Shown: positions 39,997 to 49,181, numbered from the stretch's first letter. The stretch is DNA of 64,000 bases from Syntrophales bacterium (GCA_035363115.1 DAOSEM010000007.1:134611-198610), one strand, 5' to 3'. Notes: generated from the sequence alone by a model not told the origin. A program made the numbers and translations.

Positions 39997-40042
39997 TGGT
40001 GGGACGTATCGGGATCGAACCGACGACCAACGGATTAAAAGT
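39997..40042. repeat. Right attachment site (46-bp direct repeat)
   Basis: Identical to 28428-28473. It runs from the CCA end through the anticodon arm of tRNA-Lys; to its right lie the D arm and 5' acceptor strand of the intact tRNA. Confidence 0.95.
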
Positions 40043-40072
40043 CCGCTGCTCTACCGACTGAGCTAACGTCCC
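39997..40072 (-). tRNA. tRNA-Lys (UUU)
   Basis: On the minus strand 40072-39997 reads GGGACGTTAGCTCAGTCGG onwards and folds as a complete tRNA: 7-bp acceptor stem (GGGACGT/ACGTCCC), D arm with AGTCGGTAGA, anticodon loop CTTTTAA (anticodon UUU, Lys), T arm with GGTTCGATCC, and encoded CCA. Its 3' 46 bases are the element's right attachment site, so integration preserved a functional gene. It lies downstream of purA on the same strand. Confidence 0.97.
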
Positions 40073-40134
40073 GTGTTGCCGATTACGGCGAGGCGTGCCC
40101 TATTAACAGGGGGAAAGCCCCCTGTCAAGAAATC

Positions 40135-41436
40135 TCAGGCGCCGAAGAAGGGGTTTTTCAGGATGATGGTCTCGTTCCGGCCCGCCCCGACGGAAACGAG
40201 GACGAGCCTGGTGTCCGAAAGCGCCTCGATCTGCTCCAGGTATTTCCGGGCATTCTTCGGGAGATCCTGGATCTCCCGGGCGTTCCGGATGTCTTCGGTC
40301 CATCCGTCCATCTCCTCGTAAACGGCCTCGCAGCGGGCGAGAACCCGCGGATTCGCCGGGACGGCGTTGCTGACAATCCCTTCTTCCGTCCGGTAGCCTA
40401 CACAGATCTTGAGTTTCTCGATACCCGTCAGGACGTCCAGCTTCGTCACGGCGAGTCCCGTGATTCCGGAGACCCGGACGGACTGGCGGACGAGAACCAT
40501 GTCGAGCCAGCCGCAGCGGCGCTTGCGCCCCGTGGTCGCCCCGAACTCCTGACCTTCCCGCTGGATCCGCTCTCCGATCTCGCAGGTCAGTTCGGTGAGA
40601 AAGGGGCCGCCGCCGACCCGCGTCGTGTAGGCTTTGCAGATCCCCACCACGGCGTCCACGGCGCCCGGTCCCACGCCGGTCCCCGAGCAGGCATTGGAAG
40701 ACACGGTATTCGACGATGTGACAAAGGGATACGTGCCGTGGTCCACGTCCAGATGTGCGCCCTGGGCACCCTCGAAGAGGATCTTCTTGCCCATACGGAT
40801 CTCACGGTCCAGAAGCGTGGAGGTATCGGTGATGTACGGCTTCAGCGCCTCGCCGTACGCCCGGTACTGGTCGTAAATCGCCTGCTCCGAGACGGGCTCC
40901 TCTCCGAAGAGCTTCATCAGGAGGAAATTTTTCTCCGCCACGTTGGCCGCCAGTTTTTCCCGGAATACCTCTTCGTCCAGAAGGTCTCCCATGCGGATTC
41001 CCGTCCTGGCCACCTTGTCCTCGTAGGCGGGGCCGATGCCCCGGCCGGTCGTGCCGATTTTCTTCCCGGCCTTGCGGGTTTCCCGGGCAAGGTCGAGCCG
41101 GCAGTGATACGGCATGATAGCGTGGGCCTTTTCGCTCACGAATAGATGGGTATTGGGCGGGAAATTGCCGCGGCTCCGGAGGGCCTCGATCTCGCTGAGG
41201 AGAACATCCGGGTTCACCACGACCCCGTTGCCGATGATGCAGGTCTTCTGGTCGTGGAGAATTCCAGAGGGAATGAGGTGAAGGATGGTCTGTTCGCCTT
41301 TCACCACGAGGGTGTGGCCGGCATTGTTCCCGCCCTGAAAGCGGGCGATGACATCGGCATCCTCCGCATAGATGTCTACGACCTTTCCCTTGCCTTCATC
41401 GCCCCACTGGGTTCCCACGACAACGACGTTCGCCAT
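40135..41436 (-). CDS. purA: Adenylosuccinate synthetase
   Basis: This 433-residue enzyme makes adenylosuccinate from IMP, aspartate and GTP, the first step to AMP. Diagnostic motifs are present: GTQWGDEGKGKVVD at the start, NNAGHT, TTGRGIGPAYEDK, and the C-terminal KLDVLTG. The length is canonical. AAAGGAAAG precedes the ATG. It is the last gene of the serC-serA-purA unit (29 bases after serA). Confidence 0.97.
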   Translation of the reverse strand: MANVVVVGTQWGDEGKGKVVDIYAEDADVIARFQGGNNAGHTLVVKGEQTILHLIPSGILHDQKTCIIGNGVVVNPDVLLSEIEALRSRGNFPPNTHLFVSEKAHAIMPYHCRLDLARETRKAGKKIGTTGRGIGPAYEDKVARTGIRMGDLLDEEVFREKLAANVAEKNFLLMKLFGEEPVSEQAIYDQYRAYGEALKPYITDTSTLLDREIRMGKKILFEGAQGAHLDVDHGTYPFVTSSNTVSSNACSGTGVGPGAVDAVVGICKAYTTRVGGGPFLTELTCEIGERIQREGQEFGATTGRKRRCGWLDMVLVRQSVRVSGITGLAVTKLDVLTGIEKLKICVGYRTEEGIVSNAVPANPRVLARCEAVYEEMDGWTEDIRNAREIQDLPKNARKYLEQIEALSDTRLVLVSVGAGRNETIILKNPFFGA

Positions 41437-41465
41437 GATCCGCTTTCCTTTCCGCCCCGGCTTCC

Positions 41466-43058
41466 CTACATCTCCACCTGGGTTACCGAGATAACATGGG
41501 GTAATTCCCTGAGTTTCTTGAGGATGTCCGGTGTCACCATCGTGTCCGTGGTCAGGACGACCAGGGCCTGGCCGGTTTCCGCCTGCTCGCGGTTCAGGCT
41601 CAGGTGAAGCCTGGCGATGTTGACGTTGTTCTTGCCCATGGTGGTGCCGATGTTCCCGATGACGCCGGGCCGGTCGTTGTTGTAGACCACCAGCATGTGT
41701 CCTTCGGGGATGGCATCCATGGCGAACTTGTTGATCCGGACGATCCGGGGGTCCTGCCGGCCGAACAGCGCGCCGGCGGTGTAGCTCGTCTCGTTCTGGG
41801 TCTTGACCGTCACGGAGATCATGCTCGTGTAAGCCTGGGTCTCGCTGCTCCTTGATTCAACCACCTTGATGCCGCGCTCCTTGGCCACCACGGGCGCGTT
41901 GATGTAGTTCACGTTCTCCTTGAGGATGGGCGTGAGGAGACCCTTCATGAGCGAATTGATGAGGGGTGCAACGTTGTAATTCAGGATCTCGCCGCTGTAC
42001 TCCACCAGCACCTCCTTGATGCCCCCGGAGACGAGCTGGGCCTGGAACTGCCCCAGCTTCTCCGCCAGTTCCAGGTAAGGCTGGATGATGTTGAGCAGCT
42101 CGCCGCTCACGGACGGGAAATTGACGGCGTTGCGGATCTCGCCCTTGGTGAGGTAGTCCGCAACCTGCTCGGCGACGGCGATGGCCACGTTGATCTGCGC
42201 TTCATCCGTGGAGGCCCCCAGGTGAGGAGTGCAGATGACGTTGGGATGGCCCACCAGTTCCTTGTTCTTCGTCGGCTCCTCCTCGAAGACGTCCAGGGCC
42301 GCCCCGGCCACCTGGCCCGAGTTCAGGGCGTCCAGGAGGTCTTTCTCGCTGATGATGCCGCCCCGGGCGCAGTTGATGATGAACACGCCCTTTTTCATCC
42401 TGGCGAAGGCCGCGGCGTTGATGATGCCCCGGGTCTCCTTCGTCATGGGGGTATGAACGGAGATGAAGTCCGAGCTTTTCAGCAGCTCGTCGAAGGAGAC
42501 GAGGGTGATGCCCAGCTTCTCCGCCGCCTCGGGGGAGATGAACGGATCGTAGGCAATGACCCGCATCCGCAGGCCCTGGGCCCGGTCAGAGACGATGCTC
42601 CCGACCCGGCCGATGCCGACGATGCCGAGGGTCTTGTTGTACACCTCGGCGCCCATGAACTTGTTCTTTTCCCACTTCCCGCCCTTCATGGAGGCCGTGG
42701 CCTGGGGAATCTCCCGCGCCAGGGAGAGCATCAGGGAAATGGCATGCTCGCCGGTGGTGATCGTGTTTCCCCCGGGGGTGTTCATGACGACGATGCCCCG
42801 CTTGCTCGCCTCGGGGATGTCCACGTTGTCCAGGCCGATTCCGGCGCGGCCGACGACTTTGAGGCTGTCCGCCGCCGCGACGATTTCCTTCGTGACCTTC
42901 GTGGCGCTCCGGATGATCAGGCCGTCGTACTCCTTGATGACCCCCTTCAGCTCGTCCGGCGTCAGGTTGGTCATGATGTCCACTTCGAGCCCGGGTGTAT
43001 TCTTCAGGATCTCGATGCCCTGTGTCGACAGCGTATCGCTGATCAGTACCTTCTTCAT
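41466..43058 (-). CDS. serA: D-3-phosphoglycerate dehydrogenase
   Basis: The 530 residues match the long form of SerA: substrate/NAD domains with GRAGIGLDNVD, the dinucleotide loop GIGRVGSIVSDRA, catalytic RGGIISE and H in CTPHLGASTDEAQ, an intervening ASB domain and a C-terminal ACT domain (VVYNNDRPGVIGNIGTTMGKN) that usually binds serine for feedback. It starts serine synthesis from 3-phosphoglycerate. AAGGAG precedes the ATG; serC is directly upstream (35 bases). Confidence 0.97.
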   Translation of the reverse strand: MKKVLISDTLSTQGIEILKNTPGLEVDIMTNLTPDELKGVIKEYDGLIIRSATKVTKEIVAAADSLKVVGRAGIGLDNVDIPEASKRGIVVMNTPGGNTITTGEHAISLMLSLAREIPQATASMKGGKWEKNKFMGAEVYNKTLGIVGIGRVGSIVSDRAQGLRMRVIAYDPFISPEAAEKLGITLVSFDELLKSSDFISVHTPMTKETRGIINAAAFARMKKGVFIINCARGGIISEKDLLDALNSGQVAGAALDVFEEEPTKNKELVGHPNVICTPHLGASTDEAQINVAIAVAEQVADYLTKGEIRNAVNFPSVSGELLNIIQPYLELAEKLGQFQAQLVSGGIKEVLVEYSGEILNYNVAPLINSLMKGLLTPILKENVNYINAPVVAKERGIKVVESRSSETQAYTSMISVTVKTQNETSYTAGALFGRQDPRIVRINKFAMDAIPEGHMLVVYNNDRPGVIGNIGTTMGKNNVNIARLHLSLNREQAETGQALVVLTTDTMVTPDILKKLRELPHVISVTQVEM

Positions 43059-43093
43059 AGGTGATTCTCCTTTGTTCTATTCGATGCCGGATC

Positions 43094-44224
43094 CTACAGG
43101 GATGCCACTTTCTGAAGAAATGCCTTCCCCAGTTCCGCCAGGGCCGTCCGGATGTCCTCCGGCTCGACGGTGGGGCCGCACCAGAAGCGGTATCCCGGAG
43201 GGGCGTCCTTGTAGGAATTGATGTCGAGGGCGATTTTCTTCTTCCCGAGGTCGCTCGCGACGTCCTTGAGGAACTTCGCCCGGGCGTCCTTGGGCAGGGC
43301 CTGGACCTTCTCGTGGACGACGGACAGGCAGACGGAGGTGTTCGAGCGCACCTCCCTGCCGGCGGCCAGGAAATCGACCCAGTCGTTCTTCGCCACCCAG
43401 TCCTCCACGACCTTCAGGTTCGCCTCGCTCCGGGCGATCAGTCCCTGGAGGCCGCCGACGGACGCGGCCCACTGCAGGGCATCCAGATAGTCCTCCACGC
43501 AGAGGAGGGAGGGGGTGTTGATCGTGTCGCCCTCGAAGATGGAGACGTTGACCTTTCCGCCCTTCTTCATGCGGAAGATCTTCGGGAGGGGCCACGGGGG
43601 GTCATAGGACTCGAACCGCTCGACCGCACGGGGACTCAGGACCAGCATGCCGTGGGCCGCCTCGCCTCCAAGGCATTTCTGCCAGGAGAAGGTCAGGACG
43701 TCCGTCTTCGACCAGTCGATGGGCATGGCGAAGGCGGCGCTGGTGGCGTCGCAGAGGGTCAGGCCCCGGCGGTCCGCCGGGATCCAGTCCCAATTCGGGA
43801 TCTTGACGCCGCTGGTGGTCCCGTTGGCGACGAAGACCACGTCGCTGTTCCAGTCGATGGATGACAGGTCCGGGATCTTTCCGTAGTCGGCCTTCAGGAT
43901 CGTCGGGTTGAGCTTGAGCTGCTTCTGGATGTCCGTCGCCCAGCCCTCGGAGAAACTCTCCCATACGAGGGCGGTCACGGATCGGGAGCCCAGGAGACTC
44001 CACATGGCCGCCTCGAAGGCGCCCGTATCGGAACCGGGCATGATTCCCACGAGGTAATTGTCCGGGATGCCCAGAATGCTCTTGGTTTCCTTGATGGCTT
44101 TCGCCAGTTTGTCCTTTCCCTGGGCCGAGCGGTGGGAGCGGCCTACCGGTGCGTCCTTGAGGACTTCCAGGCTCCATGCGGGCCGCTTGCTGCAGGGTCC
44201 GGAACTGAAATTGGGATTGTGCAT
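43094..44224 (-). CDS. serC: Phosphoserine aminotransferase
   Basis: This 376-residue PLP enzyme of class V converts 3-phosphohydroxypyruvate to phosphoserine. It opens NPNFSSGPCSKRP; the PLP lysine is in TFSWQKCLGGEAAHG; the substrate-binding APVGRSHRS is conserved. The sequence belongs to the longer alphaproteobacterial/archaeal-like SerC branch rather than the E. coli form. First gene of the serC-serA-purA unit, with GAGAGG upstream. Confidence 0.93.
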   Translation of the reverse strand: MHNPNFSSGPCSKRPAWSLEVLKDAPVGRSHRSAQGKDKLAKAIKETKSILGIPDNYLVGIMPGSDTGAFEAAMWSLLGSRSVTALVWESFSEGWATDIQKQLKLNPTILKADYGKIPDLSSIDWNSDVVFVANGTTSGVKIPNWDWIPADRRGLTLCDATSAAFAMPIDWSKTDVLTFSWQKCLGGEAAHGMLVLSPRAVERFESYDPPWPLPKIFRMKKGGKVNVSIFEGDTINTPSLLCVEDYLDALQWAASVGGLQGLIARSEANLKVVEDWVAKNDWVDFLAAGREVRSNTSVCLSVVHEKVQALPKDARAKFLKDVASDLGKKKIALDINSYKDAPPGYRFWCGPTVEPEDIRTALAELGKAFLQKVASL

Positions 44225-44489
44225 GGCAGATACCTCTCTGTTTTTCTGACGAGCGGAATTCTATAACAAGATTGGATCGATTGTGCAAGCCCTTTTATCA
44301 GGGAAGATGCTTGATATGCTTACGGTTTTTCAGATTCCCGGGCCGGAGGCGCCGTTGCGCCGGGCGACTGGAGAAGGGAGGAGGGGGCTTCGGCACACCA
44401 GGGAAGAACACTTCGGGCTTGAAAGAAAGCTTTTGGAAATCTATAACGTCGACGTTGTTTTCCGGCATTTTGAGTCGTTGGGGGGGGTG

Positions 44490-46076
44490 ATGGGGCGGAG
44501 TTATCCCAAAGGCGACACCGCCGAAGCGGGCGGTGAGGTGGACCTGAACCCGCAGTTCCTGCTGGCGCTGGAGCTGATGGAGCGGACGGAGCGGAACGTG
44601 TTCATCACGGGCCGCGCCGGCACGGGGAAATCGACCCTTCTGCGCTATTTCCGCGAGCACTCCGCGAAGCCTGTCGTTGTCCTGGCCCCCACGGGGGTCG
44701 CCGCCGTGACGGCCGGCGGCCAGACGATCCACTCCTTCTTCGGCTTCAAGCCGGACATCACCCCCTCGGCCATCCGCCGCCGCGTGAAGGGGGAAAAGGC
44801 GGATCTCTACCGCCGGCTGAAAATCATCATCATCGACGAGGTTTCCATGGTCCGGGCGGACCTGCTGGACTGCATGGACCGGTTCCTGCGACTCAACGGG
44901 CCGGCGGCGGACCGGCCTTTCGGCGGGGTTCAGATGATCTTCATCGGGGATCTCTACCAGCTCCCGCCGGTGGTGACGAGCCGGGAAAAGGAGATCTTCC
45001 GGTCCCATTATGCAACGCCGTTCTTTTTCAGCGCCCGGGCCTTCGAAGACTTCGAACTCGCCTTTGTCGAGCTGGAGACGGTCTACCGCCAGAAGGACCC
45101 GGAATTCATCCGTCTCCTGAACGCCATCCGCAACCGGTCCATCACGGACGAAGACCTGGTGCTCCTGAACCGCCGGGTCGATCCGGCGTTCGAGGCACCC
45201 GCCAAGAGCTTCTACATCAACCTGACCAGCACCAACGACCTGGCGGACCGCATCAACGAGGAGCAGCTCTCCCGGCTGCCCGGGGACCCCTGGACGGCCG
45301 TGGCCGCCGTCGACGGGGACTTCGAGGACCAGTACCTCCCGACGTCGCCGGTCCTGAAACTGAAAAAAGGCGCCCAGATCATGCTCCTCAACAACGACTC
45401 GCTGGGGCGCTGGATCAACGGCACCATCGGGAAGCTGAAGGGGGTGAAGCCGCAGGAGGAGGGGCCGCCGCTCCTCCTGGCCCGCCTGGACAACGGCAGG
45501 AAAGTCGAGATCGCGCCCTACACCTGGGAAATCTTCCGGTTCTTTCTCAAGGACGGGGAGATCGCCTCCGAGGCGGTGGGCTCCTTTATGCAGTACCCGG
45601 TTCGGCTCGCCTTTGCCGTGACGATCCACAAGAGCCAGGGAAAGACCTTCCGGAACGCCGTCGTCGATGTGGGGCGGGGAACCTTTGCCCACGGCCAGAT
45701 GTACGTCGCCCTGTCGCGGTGCACCGATCTCGACGGCCTCGTCCTCCGGAAGCCTGTCCGGCGGAGCCACATCCTCATGGACTGGCAGGTGGTCAACTTT
45801 CTCACCCGTTTTCAGTATGGCGAGGCGGCCCGGCGGAGCCCCCGGGAGGAGCGGGTCGCCATCCTGGAGGAAGCCGTCCGGGAGCGGAAAAAGCTGGAGA
45901 TCGTCTACCTGAAGGCAAAGGACGAGAAATCCCGGCGGACGGTCCGCCCCCTCTTCGTCGGCGAGATGACCTTCAGCGGTCGCCCCTTCCTGGGACTGGA
46001 GGCCCACTGCCTGATGCGGGATGAGAAACGGACGTTCAACGTGGACAGGATCCTCGAGATCCGGGAGGTGCCGTGA
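44490..46076 (+). CDS. PIF1-like helicase with C-terminal WYL-like domain
   Basis: From the ATG at 44490 (GGGGGGG directly upstream) the protein has 528 residues; longer in-frame starts back to 44283 lack ribosome sites. The helicase part has Walker A GRAGTGKST, Walker B IIIDEVSMV, GDLYQLPPV, and the C-terminal motifs of superfamily 1B (TIHKSQGKTF, VALSRCTD). The last ~80 residues (AILEEAVRERKKLEIVYLKA ... KRTFNVDRILEI) have the strand pattern of WYL domains, known regulators that sense ligands or nucleic acids. It overlaps radA by 4 bases (GTGA), suggesting a shared role in DNA repair. Confidence 0.85.
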   Translation: MGRSYPKGDTAEAGGEVDLNPQFLLALELMERTERNVFITGRAGTGKSTLLRYFREHSAKPVVVLAPTGVAAVTAGGQTIHSFFGFKPDITPSAIRRRVKGEKADLYRRLKIIIIDEVSMVRADLLDCMDRFLRLNGPAADRPFGGVQMIFIGDLYQLPPVVTSREKEIFRSHYATPFFFSARAFEDFELAFVELETVYRQKDPEFIRLLNAIRNRSITDEDLVLLNRRVDPAFEAPAKSFYINLTSTNDLADRINEEQLSRLPGDPWTAVAAVDGDFEDQYLPTSPVLKLKKGAQIMLLNNDSLGRWINGTIGKLKGVKPQEEGPPLLLARLDNGRKVEIAPYTWEIFRFFLKDGEIASEAVGSFMQYPVRLAFAVTIHKSQGKTFRNAVVDVGRGTFAHGQMYVALSRCTDLDGLVLRKPVRRSHILMDWQVVNFLTRFQYGEAARRSPREERVAILEEAVRERKKLEIVYLKAKDEKSRRTVRPLFVGEMTFSGRPFLGLEAHCLMRDEKRTFNVDRILEIREVP

Positions 46077-47431
46077 AAAAGATCCGGAGCGCATTCTTCT
46101 GCCAGAATTGCGGGCATTCCTCGCCCAAGTGGCTCGGGAAGTGTCCCTCCTGCGATGCCTGGAACAGCTTCGTGGAGGAGGAGATCCGGGACACACAGGC
46201 GGGGACAGGACGGGAGGCGGCCTATGGCGGCGGTCCCCAGCCGCTCGACGCTATCGAGGCGGAGGACGGGGAGCGCCTCTCGACGGGGATCGCGGAGATG
46301 GACCGGGTTCTGGGCGGCGGACTGGTGGCCGGCTCGGCGGTCCTTGTAGGCGGGGACCCGGGGATCGGGAAATCCACGCTTCTGCTCCAGGTCCTGGAGA
46401 AAATCGCCGCCCGGGGGAGCCGGGTGCTCTATGTCACCGGCGAGGAGTCGGCTCGCCAGATCCGCCTGCGGGGAAAGCGGGTGGGGGCCGTCTCATCCAG
46501 CCTGCTGGTTCTCGTGGAGATCGGCCTGGACAACATTCTGCGGCACATCCAGGAGGTCCGGCCGGCGGCGGTGGTGGTCGACTCCATCCAGACGGTCTAT
46601 TCGCCGGTCCTGTCATCGGCACCGGGGAGCGTCGGCCAGGTCCGGGAGGCCTCGGAGCGGCTCATCCTGCTGTCGAAGAAAACGGGCATCCCGCTGTTCC
46701 TGGTGGGGCACGTCACCAAGGACGGTTCCATCGCCGGGCCCCGGGTCCTGGAGCACATGGTCGACACGGTCCTCTATTTTGAGGGGGATTCCAGCTACGC
46801 CTACCGGGTCATCCGCGGAATCAAGAACCGGTTCGGGCCGACGAACGAGATTGGCGTCTTTGAGATGCGCGACAGCGGCCTCGCAGAGGTAACCAACCCC
46901 TCGGAGGCCTTCCTTGCGGAGCGCCCGCTGGAAGCGGCGGGATCGGTGGTGGTGCCCAGCGTCGAGGGGACGCGGCCCATCCTGGTGGAGATCCAGGCCC
47001 TCGTCAGTCCCACCTCCTTCGGCATGCCCCGGAGGACGGCCATCGGTGTGGACCCGAACCGGGTGTCCCTCCTGGTGGCGGTCCTCGACAAGATCGGGGG
47101 AATCCACCTGGGCAGTTCCGACATCTTCGTGAACGTAACGGGAGGGCTCCGGGTAGCGGAGCCGGCGGTGGACCTGGGAATCGTCTCGGCGCTGGCCTCC
47201 AGTTTCCTGGAGCGGCCCGTGGAGTCGGGGACCGTCGTTTTCGGAGAAGTGGGGCTCACCGGGGAGATCCGGGGGATCGCCCAGACGGACGTGCGGATCC
47301 GGGAAGCCGCCCGGATGGGCTTCCGGCGCTGCATCCTGCCCAAAACCCGGGAGACCCGGAAGCGCTCCCGGGGAGACCTTGAGATCCACGCCGTGAGCCA
47401 CCTCCGGGAGCTCCTCGAACACCTGTTCTGA
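46073..47431 (+). CDS. radA: DNA repair protein RadA
   Basis: The 452 residues comprise an N-terminal zinc finger (CQNCGHSSPKWLGKCPSC), a RecA-like ATPase with Walker A GGDPGIGKST, the RadA-specific KNRFG motif (IKNRFGPTNEIGVFEM), and a Lon-like C-terminal domain (TAIGVDPNRVSLLVAVL). RadA is a helicase that extends D-loops during recombination. It starts at a GTG inside the helicase stop. The transcript ends in a 31-base convergent gap with the chemoreceptor. Confidence 0.97.
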   Translation: MKKIRSAFFCQNCGHSSPKWLGKCPSCDAWNSFVEEEIRDTQAGTGREAAYGGGPQPLDAIEAEDGERLSTGIAEMDRVLGGGLVAGSAVLVGGDPGIGKSTLLLQVLEKIAARGSRVLYVTGEESARQIRLRGKRVGAVSSSLLVLVEIGLDNILRHIQEVRPAAVVVDSIQTVYSPVLSSAPGSVGQVREASERLILLSKKTGIPLFLVGHVTKDGSIAGPRVLEHMVDTVLYFEGDSSYAYRVIRGIKNRFGPTNEIGVFEMRDSGLAEVTNPSEAFLAERPLEAAGSVVVPSVEGTRPILVEIQALVSPTSFGMPRRTAIGVDPNRVSLLVAVLDKIGGIHLGSSDIFVNVTGGLRVAEPAVDLGIVSALASSFLERPVESGTVVFGEVGLTGEIRGIAQTDVRIREAARMGFRRCILPKTRETRKRSRGDLEIHAVSHLRELLEHLF

Positions 47432-47462
47432 AGGACCGCTGCCGGATGCCGGGAGGCTCCGC

Positions 47463-49181
47463 TTATTCCCGGCTGCTCCGGTCGCCGATGACGGCGGCGA
47501 GATCCGCTACGTAAGACTTCATCTGCTGTGCCTGGGCGGTCATTTCTTCGGAGGCGGAAGCGGATTCTTCCGCGCTGGCCGCCGTCTGCTGGGTGACCTT
47601 GTCCATCTCCGCGACGGCCTTGTTGATCTGGTCGATGCCCTGGGCCTGCTCGCTGGAGGCGGCGGCGATCTCCCCGACCAGCTCCCCGACCTTGGCGGAG
47701 TTTACGGCAACCTCGCTGAAGGCCTCGCTTGTTTTCCCCACCAGATCGGACCCTTCCCGGATCTTCTTGACGGTGCCCTCGATCAGGCCCGAAGTGTTCT
47801 TCGCGGCCTCGGCGGCCCGCATGGCCAGGTTCCGGACCTCTTCCGCCACGACGGCAAATCCCGCCCCGGCCTCCCCGGCCCGCGCCGCCTCCACGGCCGC
47901 GTTCAGGGCCAGGAGGTTGGTCTGGAAGGCGATCTCGTCGATCGTCCTGATGATCTTGGATGTCTCCTCGCTCGCCGCGGTGATCTCTCGCATGGAGCTG
48001 GTCAGATGTTCCATGGAATCATTCGCCTTCTTCACGACGGTGTTGGCCTGGTTCATGAGGGCGTCTGCCTGGGAGGCGCTGCCGGCGTTCTGCCGGGTCA
48101 TGGAGGCCATCTTTTCCAGGGAGGTGGAGGTTTCCTGCAGGGAAGATGCCTGGTCGTTCGCTCCCTCCGCCAGTTGCTGTGCCGTCGCCGACACCTGCGC
48201 CGATGCGGATGCCACCTGGTCCGACGACTCCGTCAGCCCGGCGGTGGCCCGATTGATGGGCCGGGTGATGGAGCGGACAAGGAAGAAACTGGCGGATGTC
48301 ATGAGTGCGCCGATGGCCAGGAGCGCGAGGAAATTAAACAACAGAATCCGGTTCAGTTCGCGGCTCATCAGGTCGAGGTCCTTGCCGATGAAGAACATGC
48401 CGACGGTCTTGTTGTCCACATTCGTGACGGGCCAGTAGGCCGTGTGGAAGTTCTTGCTCAGGATTCGGTTCCTGTCGAGATATTGTCCCGATTTCTGAAG
48501 CACGGCCTCCAGTACCCGGGGATTGTCCATCTTCGTTCCCACAGCCCGCTTGCCGTCCCTTATAATTGTCGTCGCGATCCGGGTGTCGCCCTGGAAAATC
48601 GTCGACTCCACGCCGAAGCGCTTCTTGATGTCGTCCACGAAGGCGTCCGTTGAGAGGTCGAATCCCGCCGTCACCGATCCGATGACCCGCCCCCCCTGGA
48701 GGACGGGATGTCCAGCCCGCAGAGAAAACTTGACTACCGTTCCCGGCTCGACACCGGTGGACGCTCTTCCGGAAAGGGCGTTTTTCACGTTCACCTGGTC
48801 CATGACACTGTCGCCGCTCTTGTCGGAGTGTCCCCGTCCAATCACGACGCCATCCCGGTCCGCCACGGTGACAAAGGCGATGCCGAGGTTTTCCATGGCG
48901 CTCTTGCCGATTTTCCGGACGGCCTCGCCGTCCTTTCTTTCAACGGCTGCGATCAGGTTGGGATGAGATGCCAGACTGGCGGCGGCACCCACTGCCAGTC
49001 TCTTCTGTTCCTCCACATGCCTCTGTACGATGTGCGCCATCGCCCTGGTTTCCGTCTGTCCCTGGTCGTCCAGTCCCGAACTGAACAGCAGGTAGGAAGT
49101 TGCAAAGACGGCACCTCCGGCAAGAAGGATGGTCAGGGCCACCAGGCCCAGGATTTTCCCCGATAAAGTGATTTTCATCAT
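47463..49181 (-). CDS. Methyl-accepting chemotaxis protein
   Basis: The 572 residues comprise a transmembrane helix (ILGLVALTILLAGGAVFATS), a single-cache/double-cache-like periplasmic domain (VTVADRDGVVIGRGHSDKSG, SVTAGFDLSTDAFV), a second helix (LLFNFLALLAIGALMTSASFF), a HAMP-like linker and a signalling domain with the conserved tip. Its signalling domain shares 428 almost identical bases with the receptor at 22985-24862, while the sensor domains differ. The product lacks a C-terminal CheR-tethering pentapeptide. It is convergent with radA. Confidence 0.95.
   Translation of the reverse strand: MMKITLSGKILGLVALTILLAGGAVFATSYLLFSSGLDDQGQTETRAMAHIVQRHVEEQKRLAVGAAASLASHPNLIAAVERKDGEAVRKIGKSAMENLGIAFVTVADRDGVVIGRGHSDKSGDSVMDQVNVKNALSGRASTGVEPGTVVKFSLRAGHPVLQGGRVIGSVTAGFDLSTDAFVDDIKKRFGVESTIFQGDTRIATTIIRDGKRAVGTKMDNPRVLEAVLQKSGQYLDRNRILSKNFHTAYWPVTNVDNKTVGMFFIGKDLDLMSRELNRILLFNFLALLAIGALMTSASFFLVRSITRPINRATAGLTESSDQVASASAQVSATAQQLAEGANDQASSLQETSTSLEKMASMTRQNAGSASQADALMNQANTVVKKANDSMEHLTSSMREITAASEETSKIIRTIDEIAFQTNLLALNAAVEAARAGEAGAGFAVVAEEVRNLAMRAAEAAKNTSGLIEGTVKKIREGSDLVGKTSEAFSEVAVNSAKVGELVGEIAAASSEQAQGIDQINKAVAEMDKVTQQTAASAEESASASEEMTAQAQQMKSYVADLAAVIGDRSSRE

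Larger units (their letters stand above)
28428..40042. mobile_element. Integrated phage-satellite (PICI-like) element in tRNA-Lys
   Basis: This 11.6-kb element is bounded by a 46-bp perfect direct repeat that is the 3' end of tRNA-Lys. The integrase is next to the right repeat. From left to right it holds a toxin-antitoxin pair, an AT-rich unknown gene and a ribbon-helix-helix gene (cargo/control), a divergent + strand series of small unknown genes, a primase-helicase, a repeat-rich putative origin, a virion-like Gly-rich protein, a TerS-like protein, a Cys-repeat protein, an AlpA-like protein, a Phd-like protein and the integrase. Gene overlaps of 4 bases are common. There are no capsid, portal, TerL, tail, lysis or relaxase genes, which argues against an intact prophage or conjugative element; a defective prophage remains possible. 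Confidence 0.85.

Noticed and set aside
28428..40042. Conjugative or mobilisable element
   Set aside because: No relaxase, coupling protein, type IV secretion gene or recognisable transfer origin is visible in the 11.6 kb; TerS and AlpA-like genes fit a phage satellite better.
47578..48005. Transposition as the cause of the repeated chemoreceptor segment
   Set aside because: No inverted repeats, target duplication or transposase at the edges, and both copies are in the same position of homologous genes; gene conversion explains it better.
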